Of a stretch of DNA of 64,000 bases, positions 1 to 13,014 are shown in pieces. The notes beneath the pieces are model-generated. The model saw only the letters and a program-made list of their open reading frames with translations. It made no database searches and had not been told where the DNA came from. Origin of the DNA: Lineus longissimus (Eukaryota; Nemertea; Pilidiophora; Heteronemertea; Lineidae); the NCBI RefSeq assembly GCF_910592395.1, contig NC_088311.1, positions 8,310,501 through 8,374,500 on the forward strand, read 5' to 3'. The position numbers and the translations under genes were made by a program. Numbering within the stretch: position 1 is the first letter of the stretch; the number at the start of each line of letters is the position of its first letter.

Positions 1-972
1 AGAATGACAGCTGGGAAGAGGGGCCCAGGGGCAAGTCGAAATATGGCATGTCCACAATAGTCACAAGTCACTGAATCAAGAGTCAGTGAGTAGTGTGTAG
101 CCCATATAGTTTGAACCTTTACTTGGATATAGGGGCCTATGACTGGGATGGACTACTGGTAATCCGCACTGTCACCTGCTCCTACGCACTGATATCAAAA
201 CCACCTGTGCAAACACTCATACAATCACACAATATAATAATTTCGATTTTCCCTCACAGACACCCCCATTAGTCTGTTAAGCCTATAGAATTAAAGTCTG
301 CCACGGTGAATTCGACTGTATGTTATAAAGAGTAAAGAGACTGCATTTAAGTCAGTACCTTTAGGGGGCCATCCGTAAAGTATGCCCCTCTCAGGGGGTG
401 GGGGGGGGGGTGGGTGTTGCCAGATGGTACAAGGTGTGCACATGGGGGAGAGGTCTATCCCCAAGCATATGTACACAACCAAGATAGAACCCACTATAAA
501 AGAAGCAATTCCTGACAGAACAAAGTTCAATGGTATATATATTATCTCTATAACCGCACTTTTTAAATGGGTGAAAGGTACAACAAAATTATTGATACCT
601 CAGTGAAGAGTTAGGTGTTATTCGGGGGGTTAAAATAGTCATCTTAAGACAATATCTCAACTATATCCCATAATTCAGCGATTCTGTGTCAGCGGAATGC
701 TTGTCAACATAGACAGGAAGAAACTACTTCCTGGCAATACCCAAGTGATCTGCTCTTGTCTGGAAATGCCACTAACTATTAATTCACGCCTGTAAATTCG
801 CTTTTCAAAACTCAATGAGAAACCAAGAGGATCTTTAACAATTCAAATCAAATTTCATGAACAGAATTTGAAATGTCTTGGAGACATAGTGCTCACCAGG
901 AACAGTAGAAACTGATTGGATCATCGACAAATTATCTTCAGATTTGTTCTTAGTTGTTTCATCTAAGCACAC

Positions 973-1314
973 TTGAAGGGAACTGGAACCGCCGAGCGAT
1001 TTATTCAACTTTTCGACTTTCACCGCCCGAGAAAGTCCAACTTCCAACTTCCCATTCGAGTTCAGATTTGTAGCTCCGCCCCCAGTGCCCGAGCATTCGC
1101 AGTTCTATTTGTTATTATTGAGAATCATGTGAGAATCACGTGAGTCATGCAATCTTTCATTCATGAGTTTCGTAGTAAATTCCATAGTAGTGACGTCACT
1201 CAATGATTGACAGCTAGGCGCCATGTTTCATTCATGCCTCGTTCTGATCGCCCGATACGCGGGAAATGAAAACGAGGTCATACGAACTGGCTTGGCGGTT
1301 TCAGTTCCCTTTAA
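973..1314. mobile_element. TTAA-flanked MITE, copy 1
   Basis: The left end reads AGGGAACTGGAACCGCC and the right end is its near-perfect inverse (GGCGGTTTCAGTTCCCT). It is flanked by TTGA on the left and TTAA on the right. A second copy lies at 6081-6424. The interior has no coding capacity but carries an E-box CACGTG (1137-1142) overlapping an AP-1 site TGAGTCA, and a palindromic CRE TGACGTCA (1191-1198). TTAA target sites are typical of piggyBac-type transposition. The superfamily call is an inference because no transposase is present. Confidence 0.75.
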
Positions 1315-1919
1315 ATTTGGTGGTGAAATATAATTTATTCGTCATCTTGCTGCTTTAAAATAAATGGTCTTCAAATATCTTCAATAACGAACCCCTGGTC
1401 CCTCTCACTACACACTCAAATGTAGACAACTGGGTTGAAATAAAAACAATCAAGAGCCTTTCCCCTTCCAACTTAGAGATACACTACAGATATGATCGAG
1501 CTTCATATGTAAAATGATATAATTCATAAAAGAACCCTAAAACGTCTCAATGATTGGAATATCACCCTCTTCCATCAACATTATCATAACCTCAATCAGT
1601 GCGCTCTGATGGGGAGGTCTAATTATTCTATAAATAGACCTCCGCCCTTGCAACTGGATCATCAGATGACACTTTGGGACCAAACCAAAGAAGACAGGCT
1701 CCCAAATTAGTTTCTGGTGACACAATAAGTAGGGTGATCTTTAACCTTCATCCACCCCTAGATGCAAATCAAAGATCTGGCGGGCATATTATCTGATAGC
1801 CTCAAATGAGAATAAGGCAATCCACTGCCAGCCTCCAGCAGTCCATTGATCCTGCGATGTATATACATGTAGAGAGATGCCCTGCAAAAACCTTGGCAAC
1901 ATTCCACTTATCCGAGATT

Positions 1920-2560
1920 GCATCGGGGTTTTAAGTGCTTTGCCGCAGTTACTGTGAATAACGCTTCCATATGGAGGTAGTCAATGTAGCGATTTGGCTG
2001 GTGCACTGGCTTCGGGAAAAAAAAAACACCATAAGATGCTTCATTGATTGCGATATAAATAGCAGCGCACTAGGATCGAGGCGAGAGAGAAAACAACTTC
2101 ACTTTCGGTACGACAGAGCTGTAATTATCATTGACGCCTTTTTGATCTAAAACTGCAACCAACCAGTTTAGAGAGTAATCAGGACTCTTTTCATAGAATC
2201 TTCTTCATAGTGATCACCCTCCAGCATCTCTACTGGTCCAGAGATACATGGAAAGATGGCCAACAAAACCTAATACTCCACTTATAGGAGATAGCTTTCG
2301 ATTTTAAGGCTTTTGCCACAATTTCTGGGAAAAGCGCTTTACAAGTCGATTTGGCGATTCGGCTACAGTGCACGGGCATCGAAAAAAAGCTCGACGCCAT
2401 AAGAAGCTTAATTGATTGTGATAAATATAGCTCTCAATTGTAAGTAAGAGGCACGGGGGACGTGACAGACCATCAGTCGAAGCAGAGTTTGCTTTTTTAG
2501 GACACTTTTTATCTATATAATATTGGGAGCAACCAGTTTGATGAGCTATGCAGTAGCCAT
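1920..2560. repeat. Diverged tandem duplication, unit about 380 bp
   Basis: Two segments, about 1928-2175 and 2303-2555, share an ordered series of similar blocks. These are a 'ttttaag..ctttgccgcagtt' opening, 'cgatttggc..ggtgcac', an A-run followed by 'caccataagatgctt..attgattg', and a closing 'gcaaccagttt'. Between these blocks the similarity is weak. It may be two old copies of one interspersed element or a local duplication. No coding signal was found. Confidence 0.5.
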
Positions 2561-3262
2561 GAACATCAAGTTGCTCATCCGATCCCAAATGCTCCCTAGA
2601 TCGGCAAGCCACAGCTGCATTCAACAATCATGCAGCACAAGAGTCAGAATGCCCAATATAGAGCACTTATTTTAGATTTTATTCATATTTCCCAAGAAAA
2701 CGACTACAAGAAATAGAGCAAGTATATCTACTAGTATATTCATAACGATTGACTTTACAACAGAATCCATATGCATAGACAGTGTGTCATCAAAACAATA
2801 TGAAACCATTGGGAAGATAGCTTTGACATTGCGACATCACTACACTGGAACCAGGAAACTCTGGAAAATCGTCAAATTGGCCTACCTTGGAATCTATCAC
2901 AGAATAAGGCAAATTGTGGAGAATGAATGATATCAAGAATGATGCCGAAAGCTGCAGACTGCTCCACATTCACTATGCCAGCTCCACATTCACCGGAGAC
3001 TGCACGAGACTGGTAAACAGCCGAGATCAATACGAATGAAGCGGCTTACTTCTCTAGCAATCGAGAATCTGCACGGAAAGTGGTGTTCATCTATTAACTG
3101 ATACTGCATTACAGAAATGCGAGATTCCTTTGATGCCCGTCTATAAATGTGGTGATGCCATGGGGACTTATACGCCTAAGCAGATTATTCCATTCAATTA
3201 TAAGGATCAGTGGAGAATTTCACCTTGAGCAAATTACCACACGATTTGATCGGTTTTTGATA

Positions 3263-3439
3263 ACAGTAGAACCTTTCTTTTAAGGACACTCTTGGGACTG
3301 AAAAGTGCTGTCCTTAGGAGGTGTCCTGATTAGAGAGGTCATATTGAATTGGAAACAACCCATTCGGGACCAAAACTGGTGTTCTTTGTAGAGAAGTTGT
3401 CCTTGATAGAGAGGTGTCCGCTAAGGGAGGTTCCACTGT
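3263..3439. mobile_element. TA-type MITE with 26-bp inverted ends
   Basis: The left end (ACAGTAGAACC...TTAAGGACAC) and the right end (GTGTCCGCTAAGGGAGGTTCCACTGT) are imperfect inverse complements, with TA next to each end. The 'gagaggtgtccgctaagggaggttccactgta' type of sequence is a common dispersed family in marine invertebrate genomes (recalled, not searched). The TA target suggests a Tc1/mariner-type origin. No coding capacity. Confidence 0.65.
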
Positions 3440-3694
3440 ATCAACATTCAGCGATCACCTTTCGGAACAGAAACTCATCACAGGAGGTTCCCAAGGAAAA
3501 AAGATGCACACATTTTTTACTGCCCCCAAAAACAGTAGCTCAAGGATCAATGACACTAGAATAGTGTGCAGTTTAGCTCACTGTCACCACAAACATCAGA
3601 CCTCCAGGGAAAAGAATCTGTCGTTTCAGATTTAGCAGTACAAGGCATTTTGCAGACAAGAGCTTGCTGAATCAACCAACAGAGAAGATTGATG

Positions 3695-3755
3695 ATACCG
3701 GAGCATTGTTGCTTTGCTTACTGGTTAAAACTAGTAAGCAACAGTGCTCCGGTAT
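3695..3755. repeat. Short imperfect hairpin
   Basis: ATACCGGAGCATTGTTGCTT is followed about 20 bases later by its inverse with one mismatch. The outer stem is 20 bp, followed by a 5-nt bulge and a further short stem around a very small loop. The fold resembles a precursor hairpin, but the terminal loop is unusually small for a microRNA and I recognise no conserved microRNA seed. Confidence 0.6.
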
Positions 3756-6080
3756 TTCAGCAGGACATATGAACCATGATAGGAACTTTATCCAGTATTC
3801 AAAGGAAATCAATGTCGGTAGCTTGACATTTTCAGCTCGGGATCAATTCAAAACAAAGGCAGACTCGGTCAATAGAAATAATGAAATTTGCAAACAAGGG
3901 GGTGGAAACAAAGGCGTTTGATAGGTCACACCAAACAAGATCAATTTCTCTAACTAGACTGAAAGGGAGTTACAAATGATGATTTGACCTTCTCCTGGCA
4001 GGTTCTTCAATGAGACAAGTACCTAGCTGCTGATCAAAGCCACCAGTAAATACATTAAACACAAAGGTGTACCCCTTTAACAACTTGGTTGGATTGCAAA
4101 CACGAAGAGCAGGCACTTTCAAGCTGCATACATTTCTCCAATGTCTTGACTTGATTCTGTCTTTTTCATCTTTTCGCCATTGCACTGGGCAAATACCAAA
4201 GCTAACATCTACATGATACTCAAATGACAGGCCACTCCATCCATGCAAACAGATGATGAAAATACAGATTACTTGCTATATGAATTCTGCATCCGCTCTA
4301 TTTGTCATGACATTTCTTATACTAGGTGGTCCTTATTCTGTTTGCTGGGCAACATTAAGTTCCCGTTGATCGTGAATGAAATATTGATTGGAAATTTAAG
4401 AGGACGCAGCATATTCTCCACAAGCATATGAATGATGAGATAGCTGTCACCAAGATGGCATTTGCCACAGAGAGAAGATCCATCCATGACGATATCTCAT
4501 GTCAGGGTAAAAGCAGAAGCGCCAAATGTGGTAGAGTGGACACGGATGACGCAGCATCGGTGAGCGCAAAGAGGAATTAAGATATTGGGCATGCCATTTG
4601 AAGCAGACATAACATGCCATCAGAAATTCATAAAGCAAGTCGCTTTCCTATCCATTTTTTATACCATCCATATTACCATATTATATATCTCATGCCAGAG
4701 TAAAAGACGCTAGACAGGGAAGACATTGTTGAATATACAACATTTCTAAGGGAAAAGTAGGGCTGCTATAAATGCATGGTTTGGGGGGCAGACGGGTGAT
4801 ACAGAGGTAAGTTTAAATGGATGAGGAACTGTACTATTTGGACAGAATTGGTGACAAGATAGTGTCTGTTATGAGGGTTACTGTAAAACATGATTAAATA
4901 TAATAAGTGGTTGCTCCTCTGGTTTTGAATTCCCAAACATAGGAAGTTTCTTGGTTCCTGGGGCTTAACCTTTGTAAAATGTACTTTAATAGCTGTCTCA
5001 TTACTCTGCAAATGCACTTGTATTAAGACATGTGACCATTAAAGATTTTTAATGAACAATTTTGTCTGGCCATGCACAGATCTTCCGGTTATTTATTCAC
5101 GACATGGTCTTAATTTGAACTGCATGCCTAAACCAGTCATAGAGGCCTACTGTCTGTCAGCTGATCTTGTCAAGGTCATTGCAGTTCATCTCAGAACTGA
5201 ACATTTAACAATCTATTAATTGAGGATATTACCTCAGGGAGGATCCCATCAACATTTTCAAAAGAGTACAATGTGTACACAGAAGGAAGCGAATAATGAC
5301 AAAAGCATGCCAGTTTTAACTTGACCAATATTTTTTTAATCCTTATTTATGAAAATATCTTTTTAGATCATAGCTGTTAACTCCCTCACAATTAGGAAGA
5401 TAATGACCACTCACCATCCACCCAGGATGGTCACAAATTGGTCTCAAAAGGTTTATTGGGTAGAAAGATTACCAAGCCAGACAGGATTTGTGACAAATGT
5501 AACAACAGAAATGACAACTCGGGGTAAAAATTTACTGTTCCATATCCTCTTAATAGTCTTAACCCTCTGGAAAGCGAACCATTGTCATAAGACCAAGAAG
5601 GTGTTTGGAAGTGGGGAAACACATGATTTAAAGATTAACATCGGCGGCCCTACCTCATTTCAGAAACAGTGCTGGTCGTTCCAGAACTTTCTAGGCTTTG
5701 CCAAAAAGAACACACAATGAAACGTTTTCTATGAATGGGAGGGAATTAAGTGCACATCTGGTTGAACACGTATACTATTAAGTAAAACTTGAGTGTCCTT
5801 GAATTGTATCGCTGCCATGCTGGCATCACAGTACACACTCTCAAGAATAATTCAATAATATTGATAAAATGTTTGTGAACATTTCTCATCAGAAACAGGT
5901 GAAGAAAACTGATGAAAAAATCTGACAGCATAGAAAAGTATGGCTTTGTGTATAACTGCATTTCTATTTTCCTTGACCACCAGTAATTACAGTTGCATAC
6001 CCCTTTAAACATGCATTGGCTATCATGAGGAACAAAATCAAAGAAATATTTTGATGGCCAAAAATGTCTGAATGCAGACA

Positions 6081-6424
6081 TTAAAGCGAACTGGAACCGC
6101 CGAGCGATTTATTCAACTTTTCGACTTTCACCGCCCGAGAAAGTCGAGTTCAGATTTGTAGCTCCGCCCCCAGTGCCCGAGCATGCGCAGTTCAATTTGT
6201 TATTATTGAGAATCATGTGAGAATCATGTGAGAATCATGTGAGAATCACGTGAGTCATGCGATCTTTCATTCATGAATTTTCGTAGTAAATTCCATAGTA
6301 GTGACGTCACTGAATGATTGACAGCTAGGCGCCATGTTTCATTCATGCCTCGCTCTGATCACCCGATACGCGGGAAATGAAAACGAGATCATACGAACTG
6401 GCTTGGCGGTTCCAGTTCGCTTTA
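6081..6424. mobile_element. TTAA-flanked MITE, copy 2
   Basis: The terminal inverted repeats AGCGAACTGGAACCGCC and GGCGGTTCCAGTTCGCT are exact inverses, bounded on both sides by TTAA. The interior is nearly identical to the copy at 973-1314. The differences are loss of a short stretch after the left end and expansion of an 11-bp unit (gagaatcatgt) ahead of the E-box. The CRE TGACGTCA (6302-6309) and the CACGTGAGTCA cluster are kept. It is a non-autonomous element. Confidence 0.8.
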
Positions 6425-7288
6425 AAATCGTATTGCAAATTTGCTCAAGGAAAGGCAAATCAGAAAGCATGTAATGGCACGTAATCAATTGGAACAGCTG
6501 AATAGAATGTTTACATGTGCTAGTGCATAATTGCTCAACAAATGTGACTGATAGGCCTATTATGCATCGCTCTCCAGCTGTAGATTTTTTTTAATGTGAA
6601 TTCGTCACAGCATTATGTCATTATTTCTCTCACCAAATTAAATCAGTTAACCACTCTAGGAGTACATGATTTCAAAGTATCAGCAGGCAACATGTGTGGC
6701 ATGCTCAAATTACATTCAATGCCACTTTTAGGTCCCACACAATTGTGAAATACCAATTGTAAAAGTGCAGATAACTTGCAATCAATGATCAGCTGAGAAG
6801 AAGACGCTCGTGCCTCTTGTTATATATCTGCTCTCAGTAGGGATTCTCCTGAGACACACTAACACGGTCATGTTACTTCAGACAGGAGACTAGATTGGCA
6901 GGACCTAGAGGGTACTTTTGTGGTCTTCATGTGACCTAAATAAAGGAATTAGCTGAGTCAGGTTAGACACAGTAATAAGAATAGTCCTGAAAAAAAGAGA
7001 ATATTCCCATGTGAGATAGTAGAAAGACACCTATCAATGACTTCGTGAAAGTTAATCTAGCCCAACTGGCTTACCCTCCTACCCATAGTCTCCATTTTAG
7101 CTCCCTGGTAATAACAGTATCGATCCTTTATTTTGTCGCCAGATTCCCAAAAGCCATCACCATACATGTAACAACACCCTATGACCTTTCCCTTTGAAGA
7201 TTGAAAATGCAATTAGTTGGGCATTACAGTCAGGTACCTTCATTGATAGCTGGCGAAATGACAGGATTAATCTTGGTCATACTTACAA

Positions 7289-7358
7289 GGGTAGTTGTAA
7301 AACAAGAAACACAGAAACGAAACAGAAACACAGAAACGCAGAAACGAAACGCAGAAAC
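7289..7358. repeat. Left arm of long inverted repeat
   Basis: This 70-bp block begins gggtagttgtaaaacaag and continues as a degenerate cagaaac/gaaac repeat. It is the near-perfect reverse complement of 8223-8292. The arms enclose 864 bp of non-coding sequence with G-runs. The pair may be the ends of a foldback-type transposon or an inverted segmental copy. Confidence 0.75.
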
Positions 7359-8222
7359 GAAAATCAAACGGGTTTTCAAAAAGGTTGGAATCAAGCGGCA
7401 CGCCGATACTTTCCTTGCCCAATCCGTTGTTATTGTCGTTTAAAAGTAAAATCTGAGGTTGGTGGGTTGCGGCCAGCCGGAATGCAATAGAGTTGTTGAG
7501 GGGATACATGGAGCAACTTTGGGGGGGGGGGGGGGTGGGGGGAGGGGGCGGCACGATATGTGAAGTCTTTTGAGGTGGTGGTGTAGTACTTTGGTAGGTT
7601 CGATTCGATTCCTACAGCATGTTATTTTAAATGAAGGTGCAGTGCAACATCTTGCCTTGTAGTGTTCAATTTACATGAAGTACCAGGATCATCCTACAAA
7701 TCCCGTCTGATGCAGCACTAAATGCAAGGTACGGTACCAGTACATGGGTGAATCATTTCGACGTTATGTGAGACGTGAGAGACCAATTTTGGCGACTAGA
7801 ATAGAGTAAAGTGGGGGGGGCGGGGGCGGGCACTAGACTTGGACTTGGAGTAACTCAATCTTGCCTGCCCAGCTGCTGCCTTTAAATAGTCCCTTTAAAT
7901 ATATGTTTATGTTAATGAGGTTGCAGTAGGGAAGTTCAGCCTAGTGTCGTGCACAGGCCATGGAATGTACAAAAGAACAGGACTCGCTATTCGAAGGACT
8001 ATTTTCTATTTACGCCGTGTAGTACATACATGTAGTGTATTGGCACGATCAAGGCCGGATGCTGCCAATCTGCGCACACGTTGATGAGGCTAAAAGGGGT
8101 ATTGGGAAATGAGCATTCCTCCTTCCATTCCGACTGAATACCGATTTTAGTTACACCCGCGTTCGCGGCCACAACCATGGCAACAAGATGGAGTTTGCAG
8201 ACCAGAATTCGCCACAAGACTG

Positions 8223-8292
8223 GTTTCTGCGTTTCGTTTCTGTGTTTCTGTGTTTCTGTTTCGTTTCTGTGTTTCTTGTTTTACAACTACCC
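8223..8292. repeat. Right arm of long inverted repeat
   Basis: Reverse complement of 7289-7358, with one or two mismatches. Similarity stops sharply outside the gggtagttg boundary. The arm is mostly a gtttctgt/gtttc simple repeat, but its unique 20-bp outer part shows that the pair is related by inversion and not merely by microsatellite content. Confidence 0.75.
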
Positions 8293-10148
8293 TACTTACA
8301 AAGAGGCTGAGGTGGATTACAGAAAACTGTCCCAGGTGGTTGAAAAGGGGTTGTATAAAGTCAGCGAGGGGGGGGGGGTTGTTTGTTTGTTTTGCCAGAC
8401 TGCGTTGGGCATGAAGTGTAAGTCTAGGGTCTCTTTATAATTATCAACTTGTTATACAAATTGGCCATACGTGTATAGTTGAACCATATGTCTGGCATCA
8501 TCTGGCACCACCTGTGCCAATTTTTGTTTTGCACAGAGGGCATGTGAACATACATTGCATTAGTAATCATCACTATCTAAAGTAAACACCAGATTTGCTG
8601 GCTTACACAAATCAATGAAGTCCAGCCCTTATGAATCCAACCCTATGCCTATTGGTGCCCCCCCCCCCCCCCCGAAAGTTTCTTGTTTAACTCCAAACTC
8701 CATTTTTTTATCTCTACTTGAACCCCCTCCCTCAAATGACCAAAATGGCACTTTTGAGATAATCCCTCTGCAGAGTTACTAATACTTAACAATACTTAAG
8801 AAATAAAAATTGAACTAGACTGAAAGAAATGATGACGTGGTTGCAGTTAATGGGAGGGGGGGGGCAAACTAACATTTGGCAAAACTAACAAGTTCCCCCC
8901 TAAACATGTCATGCTTAACTAATTACTATAGTGTCACTATAATATCCCCAACTGGTCTGATGATATGATAAACTAGAAATCATATATATACTGTCTACGA
9001 ATCAACTAAATAGCCTCCTCTTTAAAACACCGCACTCGCATCGGAATAAAAAGTGATGAGCACTGATGAGATGATATATTGATATCGATGTTATCTTACC
9101 TATTTATAGTTAGTGATAAAGTGATGAGCACATTAATATCGATGTTACCTTACCTATAGTGTGAAACAGGGGTATTTTAATTCTCCTTCCAAACGGACTC
9201 GTGAGAAAAATGTGGGAAAAGATGGTGAACGATATCCTGATATGTGTCTCCAAAATGTCCGGCTTATACTAGTACAATGTCAGGAATGTAGTCTTTCCTT
9301 AGTGACTCTCTACCTCCAACACACCCGGCTTCCGAGAGACACATGTGCAGCCCAGGCAAATTATGCACAGCTTCTAGTGGGAGACGCCTTCCCAGAGCGG
9401 CACCTGTTGTTCAGGGGTCAAGGTTGAACTACCGGATAATCGTGCAGACGACACTCTGAGAGATATGAATGGAATTTTCATTTCATTGTCATTTAGATGA
9501 ACAGTCCACCACTGCCCAGTAATCGCAAGGCATGTTGGCCGATTGGACATTCATAATGAGAGATGATAGGGATATGTCGCTCTGGGGGCTATACTATAGT
9601 CTGCGGCGAACATCCCGCCAAAAATATTACATCGCGTAATAGCAGACAAGGCCGGGTCCCCTATTTCGGGCGACAACCCCTCTACTCGAAACACCCGCGA
9701 GATCAAAAGGTTTCACAGAGGTAGTAAAATCTTAGCTGTGCGGACGCGCAAAGAAGGAAACACGTGGGTTTAGTATCTTAGTTTTTCTTTTCAGGTTAAT
9801 CATTGTTAAAAATCAGCAACATACACATGTGGTCCTGCGCAAATGTGCGCTTTTTGCGCAAACCTAATCATATATATATATACACTGATGAAACGGGTCT
9901 TTAAACGAGAGTCAGCGCGGTCAGGATCAGACAAGGCGGTGGTCGAATCGGCAGCCGCATAGTCATGAAGCTCGTCGGCGACAACTCGTCATTCTGAATG
10001 GCTAGAACAAACTTTAGTCAAATACATAAACGAAACTATACGGAATTCTTTCCATGAAATCTTCGAGGACTGTAGATTTCAAGACAGACCAGCACAACTC
10101 ATCCTCACCTTAATCGGTCTATCACTAAACTCCAACGCAGTGGACCGG

Positions 10149-10491
10149 TCACGAACTGTTGCCGGAGCTAAAGACGACCAGGATGACGAAATGGGCTGCA
10201 TAGGAGTTTATCTGTCCGGAGAGTGGACGTTTATAAACTATTTCAGCTGATAAGACATTTCCTTTAATAATGCGGCCAGTGGATTGACCGCCAGCATGAA
10301 TTCCACTGTTATGGTATCTTGGGACCCGTTCCCCAAACCTATCATATATCTGCAAACTAATCACATTGCCGTAAATGATTTCCACACTGCATTGTATTGG
10401 ATTTCTTATTGATGTCACATTTGCTTGGAGATTGGTTCCAAATAATATCCGTATAGGTGTGGGATATAAATGAATTGGTCCTACTGTAAGG
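10149..10491 (-). CDS. Orphan exon candidate, faintly CUB-like
   Basis: A minus-strand open frame of about 113 codons follows a plausible acceptor (cccttacag) and ends at a TGA. The translation looks protein-like, with alternating hydrophobic residues, for example IQCSVEIIYGNVISLQIYDRF and GNVLSAEIVYKRPLSG. This arrangement resembles the beta-strands of a CUB domain, but the conserved cysteine pairs are missing. No partner exon or start was found. It may be a terminal exon of an unseen gene, a pseudogene fragment, or chance. Confidence 0.22.
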
Positions 10492-13014
10492 GCTTCATTG
10501 GTCCATGTGGAAATGTCCACGAGTCATGCAGAATAATCTACTAAATGCTAGTTTGTCAACCCCTACAAATGGACAGGGAGAACAAAAATCAAGTGTCTCA
10601 GAGAAGTTTAAAATCCACCCAATATTGAGGCCGAGGACTTCGCCACTCTGCATTGGTTGCCATAGTAATAATGTGAACAACATTTGATTAGAAATCTATG
10701 TCATTTATTAGGGATCTGTGATATACATGAAGCGATTTGCAAAAAACACTCAATGTGACCAATACTGTGCAAAAAGGTGGCAAGGACAATGGGAAATACT
10801 TCGAAGACATGCTTTCCAGAGACGATTACTTTCCAGGTGTAATGATCCTGGTTTCTGTTTACTTAAAAAGGAAAGCTAGGTTTATTGACATTACATGCCA
10901 AAAATTAATAGTTCAAGGTGTTTTAGAACAGAAATTATTACCTCACTGTTGATATTGGTTGTTTCCCCAAAAGGGCCCTTGTTCGAGTTGGGGAGAACTC
11001 GGGGGAGAACCACGGACTGATAGGGAAAAGAAGTCGCAATTTATAGTTAAAGTGATACTATGATGTGAAACATAATTGGTGGGATAAAATATAGCAAATT
11101 ATAACAAAGGTAACTCTCTTCATTATACATGTAAAACCCATGAGAATCTTTATAAGCCATATGGGAATGAAATTTGATGAACAATTTGAAGGACAAACAG
11201 CATATTTAGCAAAACAGAGTCTAATACGTGACCATGTCAGTGCATTGATTCAGCGCAGAGCGCACCAAGACATCTTAATACCCTAGCAAGGCCACCATTC
11301 CCCATTCCCTACACACAGATAGGCAACACGAGGAGCTTATGCATGTCAAGATCCAGGGGAGGGAGTCACTCCCGATGACATGTGTAGAGCATCCTTGGTT
11401 GGCAAAGCATGACCCACGCAAGGCAAATAGGCCACCATCTTTTAGTCAAGCCCTGCACCATCTTTCAGTCAAGCCCTGCAATACATGTGGGCCCGGGAAT
11501 ACTTCAAAAGATACATGCCACCTGCTATACATGTATGCCCCTTAATGTCCACTCTCTGTTACTCAGATACCAAACTCCAGTCATATTTTCCCCAAATTAA
11601 GGTTGTACATGCAAAATTTGCCGGAGGGAAAAATAGGCTGGGTAAAATCACATCTTAACCTCTTTGTTATTGTTAATACATATACCAAAATACATTTTTG
11701 ATATTATTACAAAGTTTAAATACTGTGCAAGTATAACATATCACTCACAAACAGAAATTATCAATACAAAATAAAAAACAATCCACAATGCCTTATATCA
11801 ACAAAAGACTAAATAGTCCTGATACTACTGTCCTGTTTATGAGCACAAGACAAAACTAGATGTATATTTCACTGCACCTATAACACGGTTTACGGTAGAA
11901 GTAAACATTTGAGAAGTTACGATTAACTCAAAAGTCCTAATGGAGCAGACAACTACTTTAAAAGTGGTCTTGAGACAGATCCATTGACTTCTGCTCCACT
12001 AGATATTTGAAAAAACTTTGAGTAGACTTTTTAATAACTCCAACAGCTGCAACAAACATGGATAGGAAAAACAACACGCATAGATTCATCTGCATGTATA
12101 CTTGATTGGAAGCATTTCAAATGCGATCTGGCTCCATAATTACGAGGTTTTCCTAATTTTTAGTAGACGTTCTTACGAAAGTCATACTCATATACAATTT
12201 CTAATTATTTTTATCATACAACAGGTAAGATTACAATGTATCAATATGTAAAAAGACCGGCGGGGAGATTGCGCTATCACATTTACTTTGTATTAGAGGA
12301 AGACCTGACAACTTAAGAAAGTGTTATAGGGTGTGGCTATCATTTAGTATAAAAAATATCATAACTTTTATCACTAATAAAGTGTGTCTTTAGCATAAAC
12401 GTTAAAAAATACCATATTTTACTACCATAACAAACATCTTTAGCACTACTATCATCAAGAATTCGTGTATTATTCTAACAATACTTATTACAATATTACA
12501 ATATTATCATGCAGATTTGAAATATTTCTAGAAAAATTGATGATACATTTTACGTGCATAAATATAACTAAAACCAATGTAGTCTATGTACATGTATGAC
12601 CCTCCTTATATTTTCAGTCAATAGTTCTAGCTGATAATTCTGAAGAGTTAAGCAAAATATGATACCATCAGCATAGAATTATGAAATCCGTACACCAAGG
12701 AGCTTCCAAATATAACAAAAAAATTAAACATCAAAACCTAAAATGCCCCTGTGAACCGAAATTGTGACATTATTTGGTTAAATGGTACTGTGTTATATTT
12801 GAAATATGCCATCATATATATTCAAAGCTGCAAAGCAAAGAAAATAGCATTATTTATTGAGATCCCATGATATTCAGGAATGTGATTGTGCTCAGAGCAA
12901 AATGAAATGGCCAGGGCCATTGTGCTCACCTCATGTGGAGGAAAGATGGATAAAGAGCATGGTCTTGTGTCATGTAGTGTTAGGTTTGATGTAGGTCCAA
13001 GCAATTACAATTTC

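Noticed and set aside
3970-4248. 92-codon minus-strand open frame
   Set aside because: No recognisable family, no partner exons, and a composition like the surrounding spacer.
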